This document shows, in pieces, positions 32,208-41,026 of a stretch of 64,000 nt of DNA (position 1 is the first letter of the stretch; each line of letters begins with the position of its first letter). The translations under genes and the position numbers were made by a program. The notes under the pieces were generated by a model. The model worked only from the letters and a program-made list of their open reading frames with translations. It did no database searches and was not told the DNA's origin. Source of the stretch: Bacteroidota bacterium. GTDB lineage: Bacteria; Bacteroidota; Bacteroidia; CAILMK01; JACPUW01. Location: positions 1 through 64,000 of the forward strand of contig JACPUW010000007.1 in the NCBI GenBank assembly GCA_016192035.1, given 5' to 3'.

Positions 32208-34607
32208 CTAAAAGACCAGTACCATGCCCACCATGTAGGAGCGCCCGGCTTGCGGAAAGTAATAATTGTCATGGTAATAACCACCATCCTGACGGTACAT
32301 CCAAGTATAGGCGGCGGCCTCATACCGCTCGTTCATTATGTTATATGCCATGGCCTGTAATACCAGCGATTGGCATACCGACTTGGGCTTAAGTTCGTAA
32401 TTCAATATCAAGTCGCTCACTACATAAGGGTCTATCATGGCAGTGGTGCTTCCGGTATTGTCTATAAACTGTTTGCCCACAAACTTGGTCTGCAGCGCCA
32501 TGTTCAGGCCGCCTGTTATCTGGAATTGGAAGACAGAAAAACCCACAGTCGCGGGCGAAAAACTGATAGGCGTTTGGTCAAAGGACTCCGACACCTGGCC
32601 TATTTGATTGAATTCCACATCCACTTCATCAATAAATGCAGTAAAGGATTGGATCCGGTTGTCTGACAGGCTTATGTTTCCGCTCCAGGATATTTTGGGG
32701 GTCAATTGCAAGGCCGCTTCCAATTCTAGCCCCATCCTATAGCTCCTTGCCACATTGGTGCGCAGGTAAGCCCCCACATCGTTTATGGCCCCATTCAGCA
32801 CCAATTGGTCTTTAAAGTTCATGAAAAACAAGTTTATGCCTGCCTTAAGATCCTTTTTGTCCCAAGCCGCCCCGGCTTCCATGTCGTGTACCACCTCAGG
32901 CCCTGGCCAGTCATTGGGCGCTACCATCACCAGGTCTTCACGCAGCGGTTCCCTGGCCGATTTGCCGTAATAGGCATATATGGTAAGTGATTGGCCCATG
33001 TTATAGCTGGCCATCAACTTAGGATTGACAAAAAAATAGTCCAATTGATGGTCGGCAGACGACAGGTTATTGTCAAGGCCTTGAAAACCATAGCGCACCG
33101 AGCGCACCTGTATTTCCCCCTGCACGGTGGCCTTGGTCCAGGCCAGTTTGGTTTTTATATAGTTGTTGGTATTGGTTTTCACTGCTTCGGAGCGGTAGTA
33201 TTCTTGGCCTGGCCTTAAGTAGGGAGCCCGGTTTGCCCATACTATTTCACCAAAGTGTTGCCCCCAGTACCGGTTGTAGCTACCACCCAGCACTACTTGC
33301 AGGTGGGCGTAGTTTCCCATTCGCCGCTTGTGCTCCAAGGAGTATATCCCCCCCACAAAGTGATTGCTCAGCCACCGCTGGCGCACCAGGTGGGTGGTGG
33401 TATGGGTAATGCTGTCTATCACGGTGAAAGGCAGTCCATAAGTAGCCAATAGGTCGTTTTCTATATACTCCTCATAGTATCCACGCCCCCTGGTGTAGTG
33501 TAGGGCAAGGTTGGCCTTGGCCCAATGGGTATTGCGCGTGTAGTGTAGTTGGTAATGGTCTTGTTGGTAGTTGTCCGTTTGGTTTTGGTAGGTAAATGGG
33601 TTGTAGGTGCGGTTGGTGGCCAGTATGTGGGCCGGTACCCCTCCCCAGGCTTGGTAGGTGCGCTCCGCTCCTGAAAATGCCGTGAGCCGCAGCGATTGCT
33701 TGCGGGTAACATAGTGTCCGGCAAGGTAGTATGATTTCAGGTCGGCAAAGGCGCGGTCTATATAGCCATCAGAGTGCATGCGCGAGAGCCTGCCCGTGAA
33801 TCCCCAATGGCTGGGCAACATGCCGGTGGAGAATTCCATGGTTCCCTTCCACGCGCCAAAGGATCCTGCCGAGGAGCTCAACTGTGCAGTGGGCTCTAGT
33901 GATAGTTTCTTGGTTTCTATATTGATACTACTTCCAAATGCCTGGCCGCCATTGGTGGAAGTGCCCACGCCGCGTTGGATCTGTATGGTGTTGATGGAAC
34001 TGCTCAAATCAGGCATGTTTACCCACCACACGTTGTGGCTTTCTTGGTCATTGATCGGTACCCCGTTCACCGTGACATTGATACGGGTCATATCCATGCC
34101 CCTAATCCGCAATTGGCTGTATCCTATTCCGTTGCCAGCATCGCTGCTGCTCACCAAACCCGGGGTGCCCATAAGCAGTAAGGGCAGGTCCTGGCCCGTG
34201 TTTAGTTTCTGTATCTCTGTACGTTTAAGGGTAACCGCCGTTTTTATTTCTTTTTCGTCCATGCGGGTAGTGCTCACCACCACCGCTTCGGCCAGTTCTT
34301 GAACCTGGGGACTGAGCAGAAATACAGGGAGCCCTTCTTGGGCCTTATCCCCATAAGGGTAGCTCACCATCCTAGGCTCGTATCCCAGCAATACCAGGCT
34401 TAATTCGGCTTCCAAACCACTGAAATCTAGGGCAAAATATCCTTCCCCATTGGTGTATGTGCCTTGCCCATTGGCCATTACCTGTATGCCCACATCGGGC
34501 AGGGCAAGCCCGGTCACTGCATCATAAACATAACCTGACAATTGGTGCTGGGCACTCAAGGCCTGGCCCACAACACATGCCATGGCGGCAAGTAGAAATT
34601 TGATCAT
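32208..34607 (-). CDS. TonB-dependent receptor, probable outer-membrane thiamin transporter
   Basis: This 799-residue receptor has a signal peptide (MIKFLLAAMACVVGQALSA), a CarboxypepD_reg-like domain (about residues 22-100, SGYVYDAVTGLALPDVGIQV), a plug (about 115-230, with SQLRIRGMDMTRINVTVNGV) and a long beta-barrel ending in phenylalanine (YMVGMVLVF). TonB-dependent receptors import scarce nutrients across the outer membrane. Directly upstream is a TPP riboswitch, so expression should fall when thiamin pyrophosphate is plentiful; in Bacteroidota such receptors are predicted thiamin (or precursor) transporters. An inner-membrane partner (PnuT-like) is not adjacent. gatB follows 85 bp downstream. 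Confidence 0.93.
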   Translation of the reverse strand: MIKFLLAAMACVVGQALSAQHQLSGYVYDAVTGLALPDVGIQVMANGQGTYTNGEGYFALDFSGLEAELSLVLLGYEPRMVSYPYGDKAQEGLPVFLLSPQVQELAEAVVVSTTRMDEKEIKTAVTLKRTEIQKLNTGQDLPLLLMGTPGLVSSSDAGNGIGYSQLRIRGMDMTRINVTVNGVPINDQESHNVWWVNMPDLSSSINTIQIQRGVGTSTNGGQAFGSSINIETKKLSLEPTAQLSSSAGSFGAWKGTMEFSTGMLPSHWGFTGRLSRMHSDGYIDRAFADLKSYYLAGHYVTRKQSLRLTAFSGAERTYQAWGGVPAHILATNRTYNPFTYQNQTDNYQQDHYQLHYTRNTHWAKANLALHYTRGRGYYEEYIENDLLATYGLPFTVIDSITHTTTHLVRQRWLSNHFVGGIYSLEHKRRMGNYAHLQVVLGGSYNRYWGQHFGEIVWANRAPYLRPGQEYYRSEAVKTNTNNYIKTKLAWTKATVQGEIQVRSVRYGFQGLDNNLSSADHQLDYFFVNPKLMASYNMGQSLTIYAYYGKSAREPLREDLVMVAPNDWPGPEVVHDMEAGAAWDKKDLKAGINLFFMNFKDQLVLNGAINDVGAYLRTNVARSYRMGLELEAALQLTPKISWSGNISLSDNRIQSFTAFIDEVDVEFNQIGQVSESFDQTPISFSPATVGFSVFQFQITGGLNMALQTKFVGKQFIDNTGSTTAMIDPYVVSDLILNYELKPKSVCQSLVLQAMAYNIMNERYEAAAYTWMYRQDGGYYHDNYYFPQAGRSYMVGMVLVF

Positions 34608-34619
34608 TTTGTATCACAA

Positions 34620-34656
34620 TAAGTTGTTGTAAAAACACAGGGGGCGCCACAACTTA
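34620..34656 (-). promoter_or_regulatory. Possible expression-platform hairpin of the riboswitch
   Basis: TAAGTTGT and ACAACTTA form an 8-bp stem around a 21-nt loop, located between the TPP aptamer and the receptor's start codon. There is no T-tract after it, so it would act on translation rather than termination if it is the switching element. This role is inferred. Confidence 0.4.
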
Positions 34657-34664
34657 CCATACGG

Positions 34665-34755
34665 CTCATCCCTTCGCTGGCATTACCCAGATCAGGTTCA
34701 GAGGGTATTTCTCAGTCATGGGCCGGTGGTCTGCTCCGGCATGACACCCCTTGAG
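34665..34755 (-). ncRNA. TPP riboswitch (THI element)
   Basis: On the minus strand the conserved THI-box blocks appear in order: AAGGGGTG, then CTGAGA, then ACCCTCTGAACCTGATC, then TGGGTAATGCCAGCGAAGGGA. The variable P3 stem region lies between the first two (GCCGGAGC...CCGGC). The match to the TPP aptamer consensus is nearly complete. It lies in the leader of the TonB-dependent receptor gene, about 58 bases before its ATG, and is transcribed from the promoter just upstream. Confidence 0.96.
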
Positions 34756-34761
34756 TGGCCA

Positions 34762-34792
34762 CAAACGTAAGTGGATTTTTCAATTTGCCAAA
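34762..34792 (-). promoter_or_regulatory. Promoter of the TPP riboswitch/receptor transcript
   Basis: On the minus strand TTTG (34792-34789) is followed after exactly 19 bases by TACGTTTG (34769-34762). This matches the Bacteroidota consensus TTTG-N19-TAnnTTTG at every fixed position. Transcription would start a few bases later, right at the 5' side of the aptamer. Confidence 0.78.
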
Positions 34793-34865
34793 TGGCGGCT
34801 TTCCCCGACAAAAAGATTCAAGCCTTCTTAAAAGCCCAATATTGGTCATTGGCTAGTTTTGCGGC

Positions 34866-36341
34866 ATGTCAGGTATTGGTGGCCGCGCTTGCCTTATGTG
34901 TGTTGGTTTGTGGGGTATGTACCTGCTTACAGCCTGTACCTCAGGCATGGTAGGTGAGTCACATGACAACTTGCCGCCCGAAACCTATACCGTGGCCAAG
35001 CATATCAATCGGGTTGGCGACCAGCGTTTTGTGTCGCAGGTATCCATACAGTGGTGGGGCGATGACCCTGATGGCGCGGTGTCAGGATATGAATTTTCCA
35101 TAGATCAGGTTAACTGGACATACACCAAGAAACAAGATAGTGTCTTTTTGGTGAATTTGCCCGAAGGGCTTGATACCTTTGACTTTGCTATTTACATTAG
35201 GGCCATTGATAACTACGGACTGGCCGATCCAAGCCCGGCACATGTGGTGTATCCGGTGAAGAACTCACCTCCGCATATTGCTTTTTCAGCCGTTTTGGGC
35301 AGCCCCACCGAACCTGCCAGGCAACCCAGGAAGTCTTTTCCCATCATACAGTACAGGTGGGAAGTGGACGACCCAGATGGGTATGATAATATAGATTATG
35401 TAGAGTTTTTTATAAACGATACCACCGCAAAGGGAATGCGTATAGGCTCAGATTACCAGTCGCTTACCCTTGAAGCCATACGCCCGGAAGAGGCCACATC
35501 GCCCGTGCGGATTTATGTGGGCAGCACCATGGTATTGCTTGATGGGCAACTGGATGGATTGCGCCTGGATGCCATGAACAAATTCTATCTGCGGGCTACT
35601 GACAAGGTGGGTGCACAGAGCGGTTTTGCGGTTTCAAAAGCCGTCTATGTAAAGCGGAAAGTGGGTAATGTGCTGTTGGTAAATGCCTATGCCAACTCAA
35701 TAAGTGAAAGGGAATTGTTTTACTTAAGCCATTTGCAAGCGGTAGGCATTGCGGGGATCGACACCATGCGGGTGAATGAGGTAGAAGGCGGGTATTACAC
35801 CCAATTGGCGGCTGACAATGCTACGCAATCCCTTATTTTTTCGCTATTTGATGTATTGGTTTGGTTTGGTGAAGACGCCGGATATACGCTCACGTTGGCG
35901 CAGCGCACTACCCCAGGTTTTATTGCGCAAGGTGGGCGCATGTTTGTATCGGTATTCTTTAGTTCAGGTATAGACCCTTTGTCCACCTATTTGGAGTTTA
36001 CCCCCATCGACTCGCTGGTCGATCCCAAAGGCGGTGTGTTTTTTATGGACAAAAACGCAGCAGCAAGCCCCAGCTTGGCAGGGTGGCCCACCATTAGTTC
36101 TTCCAAAATCATCACGAGCCCGCGCCCCTTTTATCCTAGTTTTGGAGCCCAGGCCCTGTATGCTGCCCAACTTAAAACGCCTGCCGGTGAGTGGGTTGGC
36201 GAATCGACCATTATGGCCAAAACAGAAGCGGGCGGGCACACACGATTTGTCATTTCGAGCATAGAATTGCACCGGTTGGATGGCAATGGAAACATGATGG
36301 AACTCTTTCAAAAAATCTTTAAAGAAGAATTTGGCCTGTAA
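34866..36341 (+). CDS. Large lipoprotein with Ig/fibronectin-like domains, unknown function
   Basis: This 491-residue lipoprotein has its lipobox in MYLLTAC (Cys24 from the chosen start). Two beta-sandwich-like segments follow, each with a WWGDDPDGAVSGYEFSID or YRWEVDDPDGYDNIDYVEFF pattern, as in fibronectin- or cadherin-like surface domains. The C-terminal half (VGNVLLVNAYANSISERELFYL onwards, about residues 260-490) is mixed alpha/beta and may be a catalytic or binding domain resembling ThuA-like folds, which is a guess. The start is uncertain: a -7 box (TAGTTTTG) ends just before the ATG at 34866, so the ATG at 34896 is possible. The stop overlaps the purN start (TAATG). Confidence 0.75.
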   Translation: MSGIGGRACLMCVGLWGMYLLTACTSGMVGESHDNLPPETYTVAKHINRVGDQRFVSQVSIQWWGDDPDGAVSGYEFSIDQVNWTYTKKQDSVFLVNLPEGLDTFDFAIYIRAIDNYGLADPSPAHVVYPVKNSPPHIAFSAVLGSPTEPARQPRKSFPIIQYRWEVDDPDGYDNIDYVEFFINDTTAKGMRIGSDYQSLTLEAIRPEEATSPVRIYVGSTMVLLDGQLDGLRLDAMNKFYLRATDKVGAQSGFAVSKAVYVKRKVGNVLLVNAYANSISERELFYLSHLQAVGIAGIDTMRVNEVEGGYYTQLAADNATQSLIFSLFDVLVWFGEDAGYTLTLAQRTTPGFIAQGGRMFVSVFFSSGIDPLSTYLEFTPIDSLVDPKGGVFFMDKNAAASPSLAGWPTISSSKIITSPRPFYPSFGAQALYAAQLKTPAGEWVGESTIMAKTEAGGHTRFVISSIELHRLDGNGNMMELFQKIFKEEFGL

Positions 36342-36931
36342 TGAATGTTAAATTGGCCCTGCTGGCTTCTGGTACCGGAAGCAATGTAATGAGGTTCTTG
36401 GCATACTTTGAACAGGTGCCTAGAGTAGAAATTGCCTTGGTAATGAGCAACAAAGCCGAAGCCCCAGTGGTGGCAAAGGCCACTAAGGCGGGGGTGGAGA
36501 CCCTGGTGATGCGCAAGGAACAAGCGTCAAACGGTATGTGGATGGTTGATGCGCTACAGGGACGGGGCATTGATTTCGTGGTGTTGGCTGGATACCTCCA
36601 GCTTATTCCCGTGGAGGTAATTGACGCTTACCGCAACTACATAGTGAACATACACCCTTCACTGCTGCCCAGGCATGGTGGAAAGGGCATGTATGGCCAC
36701 CGGGTACACCGGGCGGTACTGCAGGCCCGGGAGGTTTTTAGCGGCATCACCATTCACCATGTGGGGCCTGACTATGATAAGGGGGATGTAATCATGCAGG
36801 CATCAGTGGAGGTGAGACCCGACGATACGGTAGAAACCCTGGCCGAAAGGGTGCATGAACTGGAGTATGAACATTACCCCGAAACCGTTCATCGCATGTT
36901 GAGGTTGAGATTTCCAGAGATGGTTGAATAG
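36341..36931 (+). CDS. purN: Phosphoribosylglycinamide formyltransferase
   Basis: This 196-residue enzyme transfers the formyl group of 10-formyl-THF to GAR in step three of purine synthesis. LLASGTGSNVMRFL is the substrate-binding loop. The catalytic Asn and His lie in VNIHPSLLPRHGG and the catalytic Asp in VGPDYDKGDVI. Length fits. It is translationally coupled to the lipoprotein gene by a TAATG overlap, although no functional link is apparent. The other purine gene in the window, purQ, is on the opposite strand 14 kb away. Confidence 0.95.
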   Translation: MNVKLALLASGTGSNVMRFLAYFEQVPRVEIALVMSNKAEAPVVAKATKAGVETLVMRKEQASNGMWMVDALQGRGIDFVVLAGYLQLIPVEVIDAYRNYIVNIHPSLLPRHGGKGMYGHRVHRAVLQAREVFSGITIHHVGPDYDKGDVIMQASVEVRPDDTVETLAERVHELEYEHYPETVHRMLRLRFPEMVE

Positions 36932-36948
36932 CACACCTTTTCATGGGC

Positions 36949-37596
36949 CTAAGGCATGTCGAGGGCCTTGCGCACGGGAATGGCAAATCCTCGGTTTGAC
37001 CAGGCAAAACCCAAGAGTAAATCCTCATTGGCATCGTTCGTTAGGCTAAAAACGAGTTCTTCTTTTGGTGGGTCTATTTCAGAAACAGTGAGTTGAAACC
37101 TTGCCACATCCAGTGCGCTGTCGTACTCAAAAGCACCCCATTGGTCAGCTACACTGTTTAGTATGAGCGTCCATTCCTTTTCCCTGGGTATGGTAAAAAG
37201 TGCGTACTTACCAGATTTTATATGTTTTTCGCCCATATGTACATCATGGCTCAGTTCCACAATGGTTGCCTCGTTAGCCCCGGTGCGCCATACTTGCCCG
37301 TAAGGCACCAGGCTATCATAGATGGTACGGTGTTTCACTGAAGGAGCGCTGTAGTGAATGGCCATTTCCAGGCCATAGCCTGAACTGCCAAGCGCCGAAC
37401 GGGGCGGGCTCACACGCTGGTTTATTACTTCGGCATTTGTCCAGGCTTCGTTTGTTTGGTGTATGAGGTAATCTACTTCGGTGGGGCCACCATGTTCCGC
37501 ACTGCTGCCCTTTTTGGTGTTGTTGCATGACAATGGTATGGCTATCAATGCTGTAAACAGTAGTGTGCGCGACACTAGTGGGCTGGTGTATATCAT
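36949..37596 (-). CDS. DUF2911 lipoprotein
   Basis: This 215-residue protein has a lipoprotein signal (LLFTALIAIPLSC) and a DUF2911 domain (about residues 55-210: IHYSAPSVKHRTIYDSLVPYG, WRTGANEATIVELS, KSGKYALFTIPREKEWTLI). The family is widespread in Bacteroidota and has no known function. The open frame extends far upstream across prfC, but only the part from 37596 is protein-like. A -7 box (TACCTTTG, minus strand 37608-37601) lies so close that the in-frame GTG at 37575 is also a reasonable start. Confidence 0.87.
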   Translation of the reverse strand: MIYTSPLVSRTLLFTALIAIPLSCNNTKKGSSAEHGGPTEVDYLIHQTNEAWTNAEVINQRVSPPRSALGSSGYGLEMAIHYSAPSVKHRTIYDSLVPYGQVWRTGANEATIVELSHDVHMGEKHIKSGKYALFTIPREKEWTLILNSVADQWGAFEYDSALDVARFQLTVSEIDPPKEELVFSLTNDANEDLLLGFAWSNRGFAIPVRKALDMP

Positions 37597-37650
37597 TTCA
37601 CAAAGGTAGGGTTGGCCGCAAATAGGCCACCGCAGGGTAGGGTATGCCGC

Positions 37651-37658
37651 TATTTTTG
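37651..37658 (+). promoter_or_regulatory. -7 promoter box upstream of prfC
   Basis: TATTTTTG followed by C matches TAnnTTTG exactly and lies 17 bases before the prfC ATG. No -33 TTTG at the ideal distance was found. The divergent DUF2911 gene has its own box about 45 bases away. Confidence 0.5.
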
Positions 37659-37675
37659 CCGCCCTATTACCAAGC

Positions 37676-39244
37676 ATGTCACTAGAAAAAGAGATACAGC
37701 GCCGCCGCACCTTTGCCATTATAGCCCACCCCGATGCGGGCAAGACAACCCTTACCGAAAAGCTCCTCTTGTTTGGCGGGGCCATACAGGTAGCGGGTGC
37801 GGTTAAATCTAACAAGATCAAGAAGACCGCTACCTCGGATTTTATGGAAATTGAGAAACAGCGGGGCATTTCCGTGGCCACTTCGGTTATGGGTTTTGAG
37901 TACAAGGGTTTGAAAATAAATATACTAGATACCCCTGGCCACCAAGACTTTGCTGAAGATACGTACCGCACGCTCACAGCGGTTGACAGCGTGATAGTGG
38001 TGATAGACGTAGCAAAAGGCGTGGAGCCACAAACCGAAAAATTGGTTCAGGTCTGCCGCATGCGTGAAACGCCCATCATCGTATTTATCAACAAATTGGA
38101 CAGGGTAGGGAAGGACGCTTTTGACCTGCTGGATGAGGTAGAAGAAAAGCTGGGCTTACACGTGCTGCCCCTTACCTGGCCCATTGGCATGGGAAAGGAC
38201 TTTAAGGGGGTGTACAATCTGTACCAGCGGGGTTTGGTGCTGTATGAGCCCAACAGCAAAATGTCAAATAAAGTAGAAATTACCAATTTACAAGATCCCA
38301 TAGTAAACAAGCTGCTGTACCGTCAGGCCGACACCCTAAGGGAAGAGGTGGATCTGATAACCGGGGTGTATGAACCGCTCAATGTGTCAGAATATCAAGC
38401 AGGGGCACTTTCACCCGTGTTTTTTGGCAGTGCGGTAAACAATTTTGGGGTGGCCGAATTGCTCGATTGTTTTGCGGAAATAGCCCCATGCCCCAAGTCC
38501 ACCGCCACGGCCGAGCGTGTAGTGGCCCCCAACGAAGAGCGTTTTAGCGGGTTTGTGTTTAAGATACATGCCAATATGGATCCCAAGCACCGCGATAGGA
38601 TAGCGTTTATGAGGGTGAATTCAGGGGTCTTTTTGCGGGGCAACCCCTACCTGCATGTCCGTTCAGGCAAAAGGTTGCGTTTTGCAAACCCCACGGCTTT
38701 TATGGCCGACAAAAAGGACGTGGTGGACGAGGCCTTTCCGGGCGATATAGTGGGGCTGCACGATACCGGGACCTTTGTAATAGGCGATACCCTAACCGAT
38801 GGGGAAATGCTCCACTTTAAAGGTATGCCCAGTTTTTCGCCTGAGCTCTTTAAGTATGTGGAGAATGGTGACCCAATGAAATCCAAGCAATTGTGGAAAG
38901 GGGTAGATCAGCTTATGGATGAGGGGGTAGCCCAATTGTTTACCACATCATCAGGCCGCAAGGTGATTGGCACCGTGGGCCAATTGCAGTTTGAAGTCAT
39001 AGAATACAGGCTCAAACATGAGTATGGGGCCACCTGTATCTGGGAACCGCTGTCTATGTACAAGGCCTGCTGGATCACCAGCGATTATCCGGCAAAGCTG
39101 GTGGAGTTTAAGCGCTTGAACGCGCAGTATATGGCTACCGATAAACATGGCCGCGATGTGTATTTGGCCAATTCGGAGTTTAGGCTGCAAATGGAACGAA
39201 AGAATTTTTCTGAGGTCAACTTTCACTTTACGAGTGAGTTCTAG
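37676..39244 (+). CDS. prfC: Peptide chain release factor 3
   Basis: This 522-residue translational GTPase removes RF1 or RF2 from the ribosome after peptide release. G1 is [10 protein letters not shown]2 lies around [11 protein letters not shown]3 is DTPGHQDF and G4 is NKLD. The RF3-specific domain 2 and C-terminal region ([30 protein letters not shown]) are complete. Its last 17 bases overlap the convergent MtfA-like gene at 39228. Confidence 0.97.
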   Translation: MSLEKEIQRRRTFAIIAHPDAGKTTLTEKLLLFGGAIQVAGAVKSNKIKKTATSDFMEIEKQRGISVATSVMGFEYKGLKINILDTPGHQDFAEDTYRTLTAVDSVIVVIDVAKGVEPQTEKLVQVCRMRETPIIVFINKLDRVGKDAFDLLDEVEEKLGLHVLPLTWPIGMGKDFKGVYNLYQRGLVLYEPNSKMSNKVEITNLQDPIVNKLLYRQADTLREEVDLITGVYEPLNVSEYQAGALSPVFFGSAVNNFGVAELLDCFAEIAPCPKSTATAERVVAPNEERFSGFVFKIHANMDPKHRDRIAFMRVNSGVFLRGNPYLHVRSGKRLRFANPTAFMADKKDVVDEAFPGDIVGLHDTGTFVIGDTLTDGEMLHFKGMPSFSPELFKYVENGDPMKSKQLWKGVDQLMDEGVAQLFTTSSGRKVIGTVGQLQFEVIEYRLKHEYGATCIWEPLSMYKACWITSDYPAKLVEFKRLNAQYMATDKHGRDVYLANSEFRLQMERKNFSEVNFHFTSEF

Positions 39245-40007
39245 CCGCAGGATCTTGCTTGTATATCTTCGTCAGTATGTTGTATAGTTCGGGGTGTTCG
39301 GCCTTAAATTGGTCTGGCTGTTCAAAAAAGTGTTCTGACGACACGGCAAAGAACTCGTCTATATTGGTGCCTCCGTATTCCCTTATAAAGTGTTCTTCAT
39401 TGTCCACCACATCAGGCATTTCGCGCATGGCTATGGCTTTCCACTCCGCCAGTACTTGGCCCGAAATATATCCGGCCTCCCTGTCTTTCATAAGGTTCTG
39501 AAAAAATATGGCATGGGCAAACTCATGGATGGCCAGGTTTCTACCATCGGTTTGGTCGCCAATGCCAGTTCCAAAGTCCACCCAAGCCAATTTGATAACC
39601 CCGCGCCTCAAGTCCACTTCGCCGGCATGTTCCAGCCCGGTGACAAAAGAGTAATAAGCCTTGGGATACACCATAATGACCGAAAAATGGGGGAGGAGAT
39701 AGTGCGAAAGGCCCATGGTCATTCGAATGGCTTCTGCACATACCAAAGCTTCTATGGCCGTAAACATTTCCTGCCCTTCCACGCCCACTATACGTTTAGA
39801 ACCAATAAAATGGCCAAGCCGCTTGATAAACGTTTGCTTGTGGGCTTCACTCATGGCGCTAAATGGGCCATAGTGCTGCTCAAGTGCCGTTATTTGGCTG
39901 TCATTGAGCGTATAGGGAGTGAGATTGCCATTGTTTTCCACAGAACTGGCTTTCTGTGATAGCCAAAACACAAAGACCGCAACTAAAATGAATGCTACTG
40001 CCAACAC
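39228..40007 (-). CDS. MtfA-like (M90) zinc peptidase
   Basis: This 259-residue protein has an N-terminal membrane anchor ([17 protein letters not shown]) and a zinc-binding HEFAH motif in [14 protein letters not shown], with the downstream glutamate in [15 protein letters not shown]. This arrangement matches the MtfA/M90 family; E. coli MtfA is a soluble peptidase that affects the glucose PTS via Mlc, whereas here the anchor suggests a membrane-bound form. It converges with prfC, overlapping its 3' end by 17 bp. Physiological substrate unknown. Confidence 0.85.
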   Translation of the reverse strand: MLAVAFILVAVFVFWLSQKASSVENNGNLTPYTLNDSQITALEQHYGPFSAMSEAHKQTFIKRLGHFIGSKRIVGVEGQEMFTAIEALVCAEAIRMTMGLSHYLLPHFSVIMVYPKAYYSFVTGLEHAGEVDLRRGVIKLAWVDFGTGIGDQTDGRNLAIHEFAHAIFFQNLMKDREAGYISGQVLAEWKAIAMREMPDVVDNEEHFIREYGGTNIDEFFAVSSEHFFEQPDQFKAEHPELYNILTKIYKQDPAARTHS

Positions 40008-40092
40008 AACCCATGAATATTAGGCGAAATCATCTGGCCAAATGTAAGCCGAGAGCTAATATTGAACCTTTGATTCCCTAAGCAAGCGTGAA

Positions 40093-40503
40093 ATGAATAC
40101 GATTAACAAGGTTTACCTTATTGATGACGACGAAATAAACAACTTTATCTGCACCAATATCTTGCGAAAGATCGATTTCTGTAAGGAAGTCCTTGCTTTT
40201 GAGAGTGGTACAGAGGCCCTGGATGCACTAAAACAAGTGGTGGACCTGGGGGATATGTCGCAGGTACCCGATGCCATTTTCCTAGACATTAATATGCCAA
40301 TAATGAACGGTTGGGACTTCTTGGCCGAATACCGAGGCATGAAAGACAAGATAACCAAGAAGGTGACCCTCTTCATGCTTTCCTCTTCAATTTACCAGGC
40401 CGACGTGGAGAAGTCGAAGCAGTTTGGCGAGGTAGCCGATTTTGTAACCAAGCCCCTTAATGCCGATTTGCTCAACGATATAAAAACCAAGTATTTTGGC
40501 TAG
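40093..40503 (+). CDS. Single-domain response regulator
   Basis: This 136-residue CheY-like receiver has the acidic pair in LIDDDE, the phosphorylated aspartate at about Asp65 in DAIFLDINMP, the Thr/Ser position in FMLSSS, and the conserved lysine in FVTKPL. No output domain follows. It would act by protein-protein contact. No kinase is adjacent, and its stop codon lies inside the start of the next lipoprotein gene, so they may be coupled. Confidence 0.93.
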   Translation: MNTINKVYLIDDDEINNFICTNILRKIDFCKEVLAFESGTEALDALKQVVDLGDMSQVPDAIFLDINMPIMNGWDFLAEYRGMKDKITKKVTLFMLSSSIYQADVEKSKQFGEVADFVTKPLNADLLNDIKTKYFG

Positions 40504-40966
40504 ATCATCCCGGTTTTTTCTGCTCGTGTCGGCTTTGCTCCTGCCCATGGCGCACATGGTATCATGCAATGGGTCTTGCGCCGGATTTGATTGCGTGCGG
40601 GGTGATTGTGTGTCAGGCAGGTGTGAATGTGATGAGGGATATGAGGGGAATAATTGTGGCACATCTTGGTCAGAGAAATTTGTGGGCAGCTATGAAGGCA
40701 AGGATTGTTTTGATGCATCCATAGCGCGCTACACACTAACAGCCACATCAAGGCCTGATAGCCTTAGATACTTGGGCAAGCACTATGCCCTGGTAAAGGA
40801 AGGCACCCTATTGGAGTTTCCTGAACAAACGGCCAGCGATGAGGGCATTGAATTTGTGCTATCGGGTAGTGGTCAATTGACAGCCAATGGCATACGCCTT
40901 AATTTACTGTCTAAATACCCCACTTTTGAGCTGCGCTGCGACCTGCAGCTTACCCGTGTGAACTAG
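40496..40966 (+). CDS. Small lipoprotein with an EGF-like domain
   Basis: This 156-residue protein starts at a TTG that overlaps the preceding response regulator by eight bases. The signal peptide ends in MAHMVSC (Cys24). The mature part begins with six cysteines in an EGF-like pattern (at about residues 28, 33, 38, 43, 45 and 54: CAGFDCVRGDCVSGRCEC, then GYEGNNC). A beta-rich domain of about 90 residues follows. EGF-like modules are unusual in bacteria but known in Bacteroidota surface proteins. An ATG at residue 18 would remove most of the signal peptide, so TTG is preferred. Function unknown. Confidence 0.75.
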   Translation: MARSSRFFLLVSALLLPMAHMVSCNGSCAGFDCVRGDCVSGRCECDEGYEGNNCGTSWSEKFVGSYEGKDCFDASIARYTLTATSRPDSLRYLGKHYALVKEGTLLEFPEQTASDEGIEFVLSGSGQLTANGIRLNLLSKYPTFELRCDLQLTRVN

Positions 40967-40991
40967 CCGGGTAATGCCTAGGCCCAACCAC

Positions 40992-40999
40992 TACTTTTG
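40992..40999 (+). promoter_or_regulatory. -7 promoter box upstream of gltX
   Basis: TACTTTTG followed by C matches TAnnTTTG exactly and ends 27 bases before the ATG at 41027. It overlaps the upstream in-frame start at 40997, which argues that 41027 is the true start. No -33 element at ideal spacing was seen. Confidence 0.5.
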
Positions 41000-41026
41000 C
41001 GGGCCTATATTATCGCTTACTTTTCC

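Noticed and set aside
37597-37977. N-terminal extension of the DUF2911 frame
   Set aside because: It is antisense to the prfC coding start and has no signal-peptide or domain features; the lipoprotein signal begins at 37596 or 37575.
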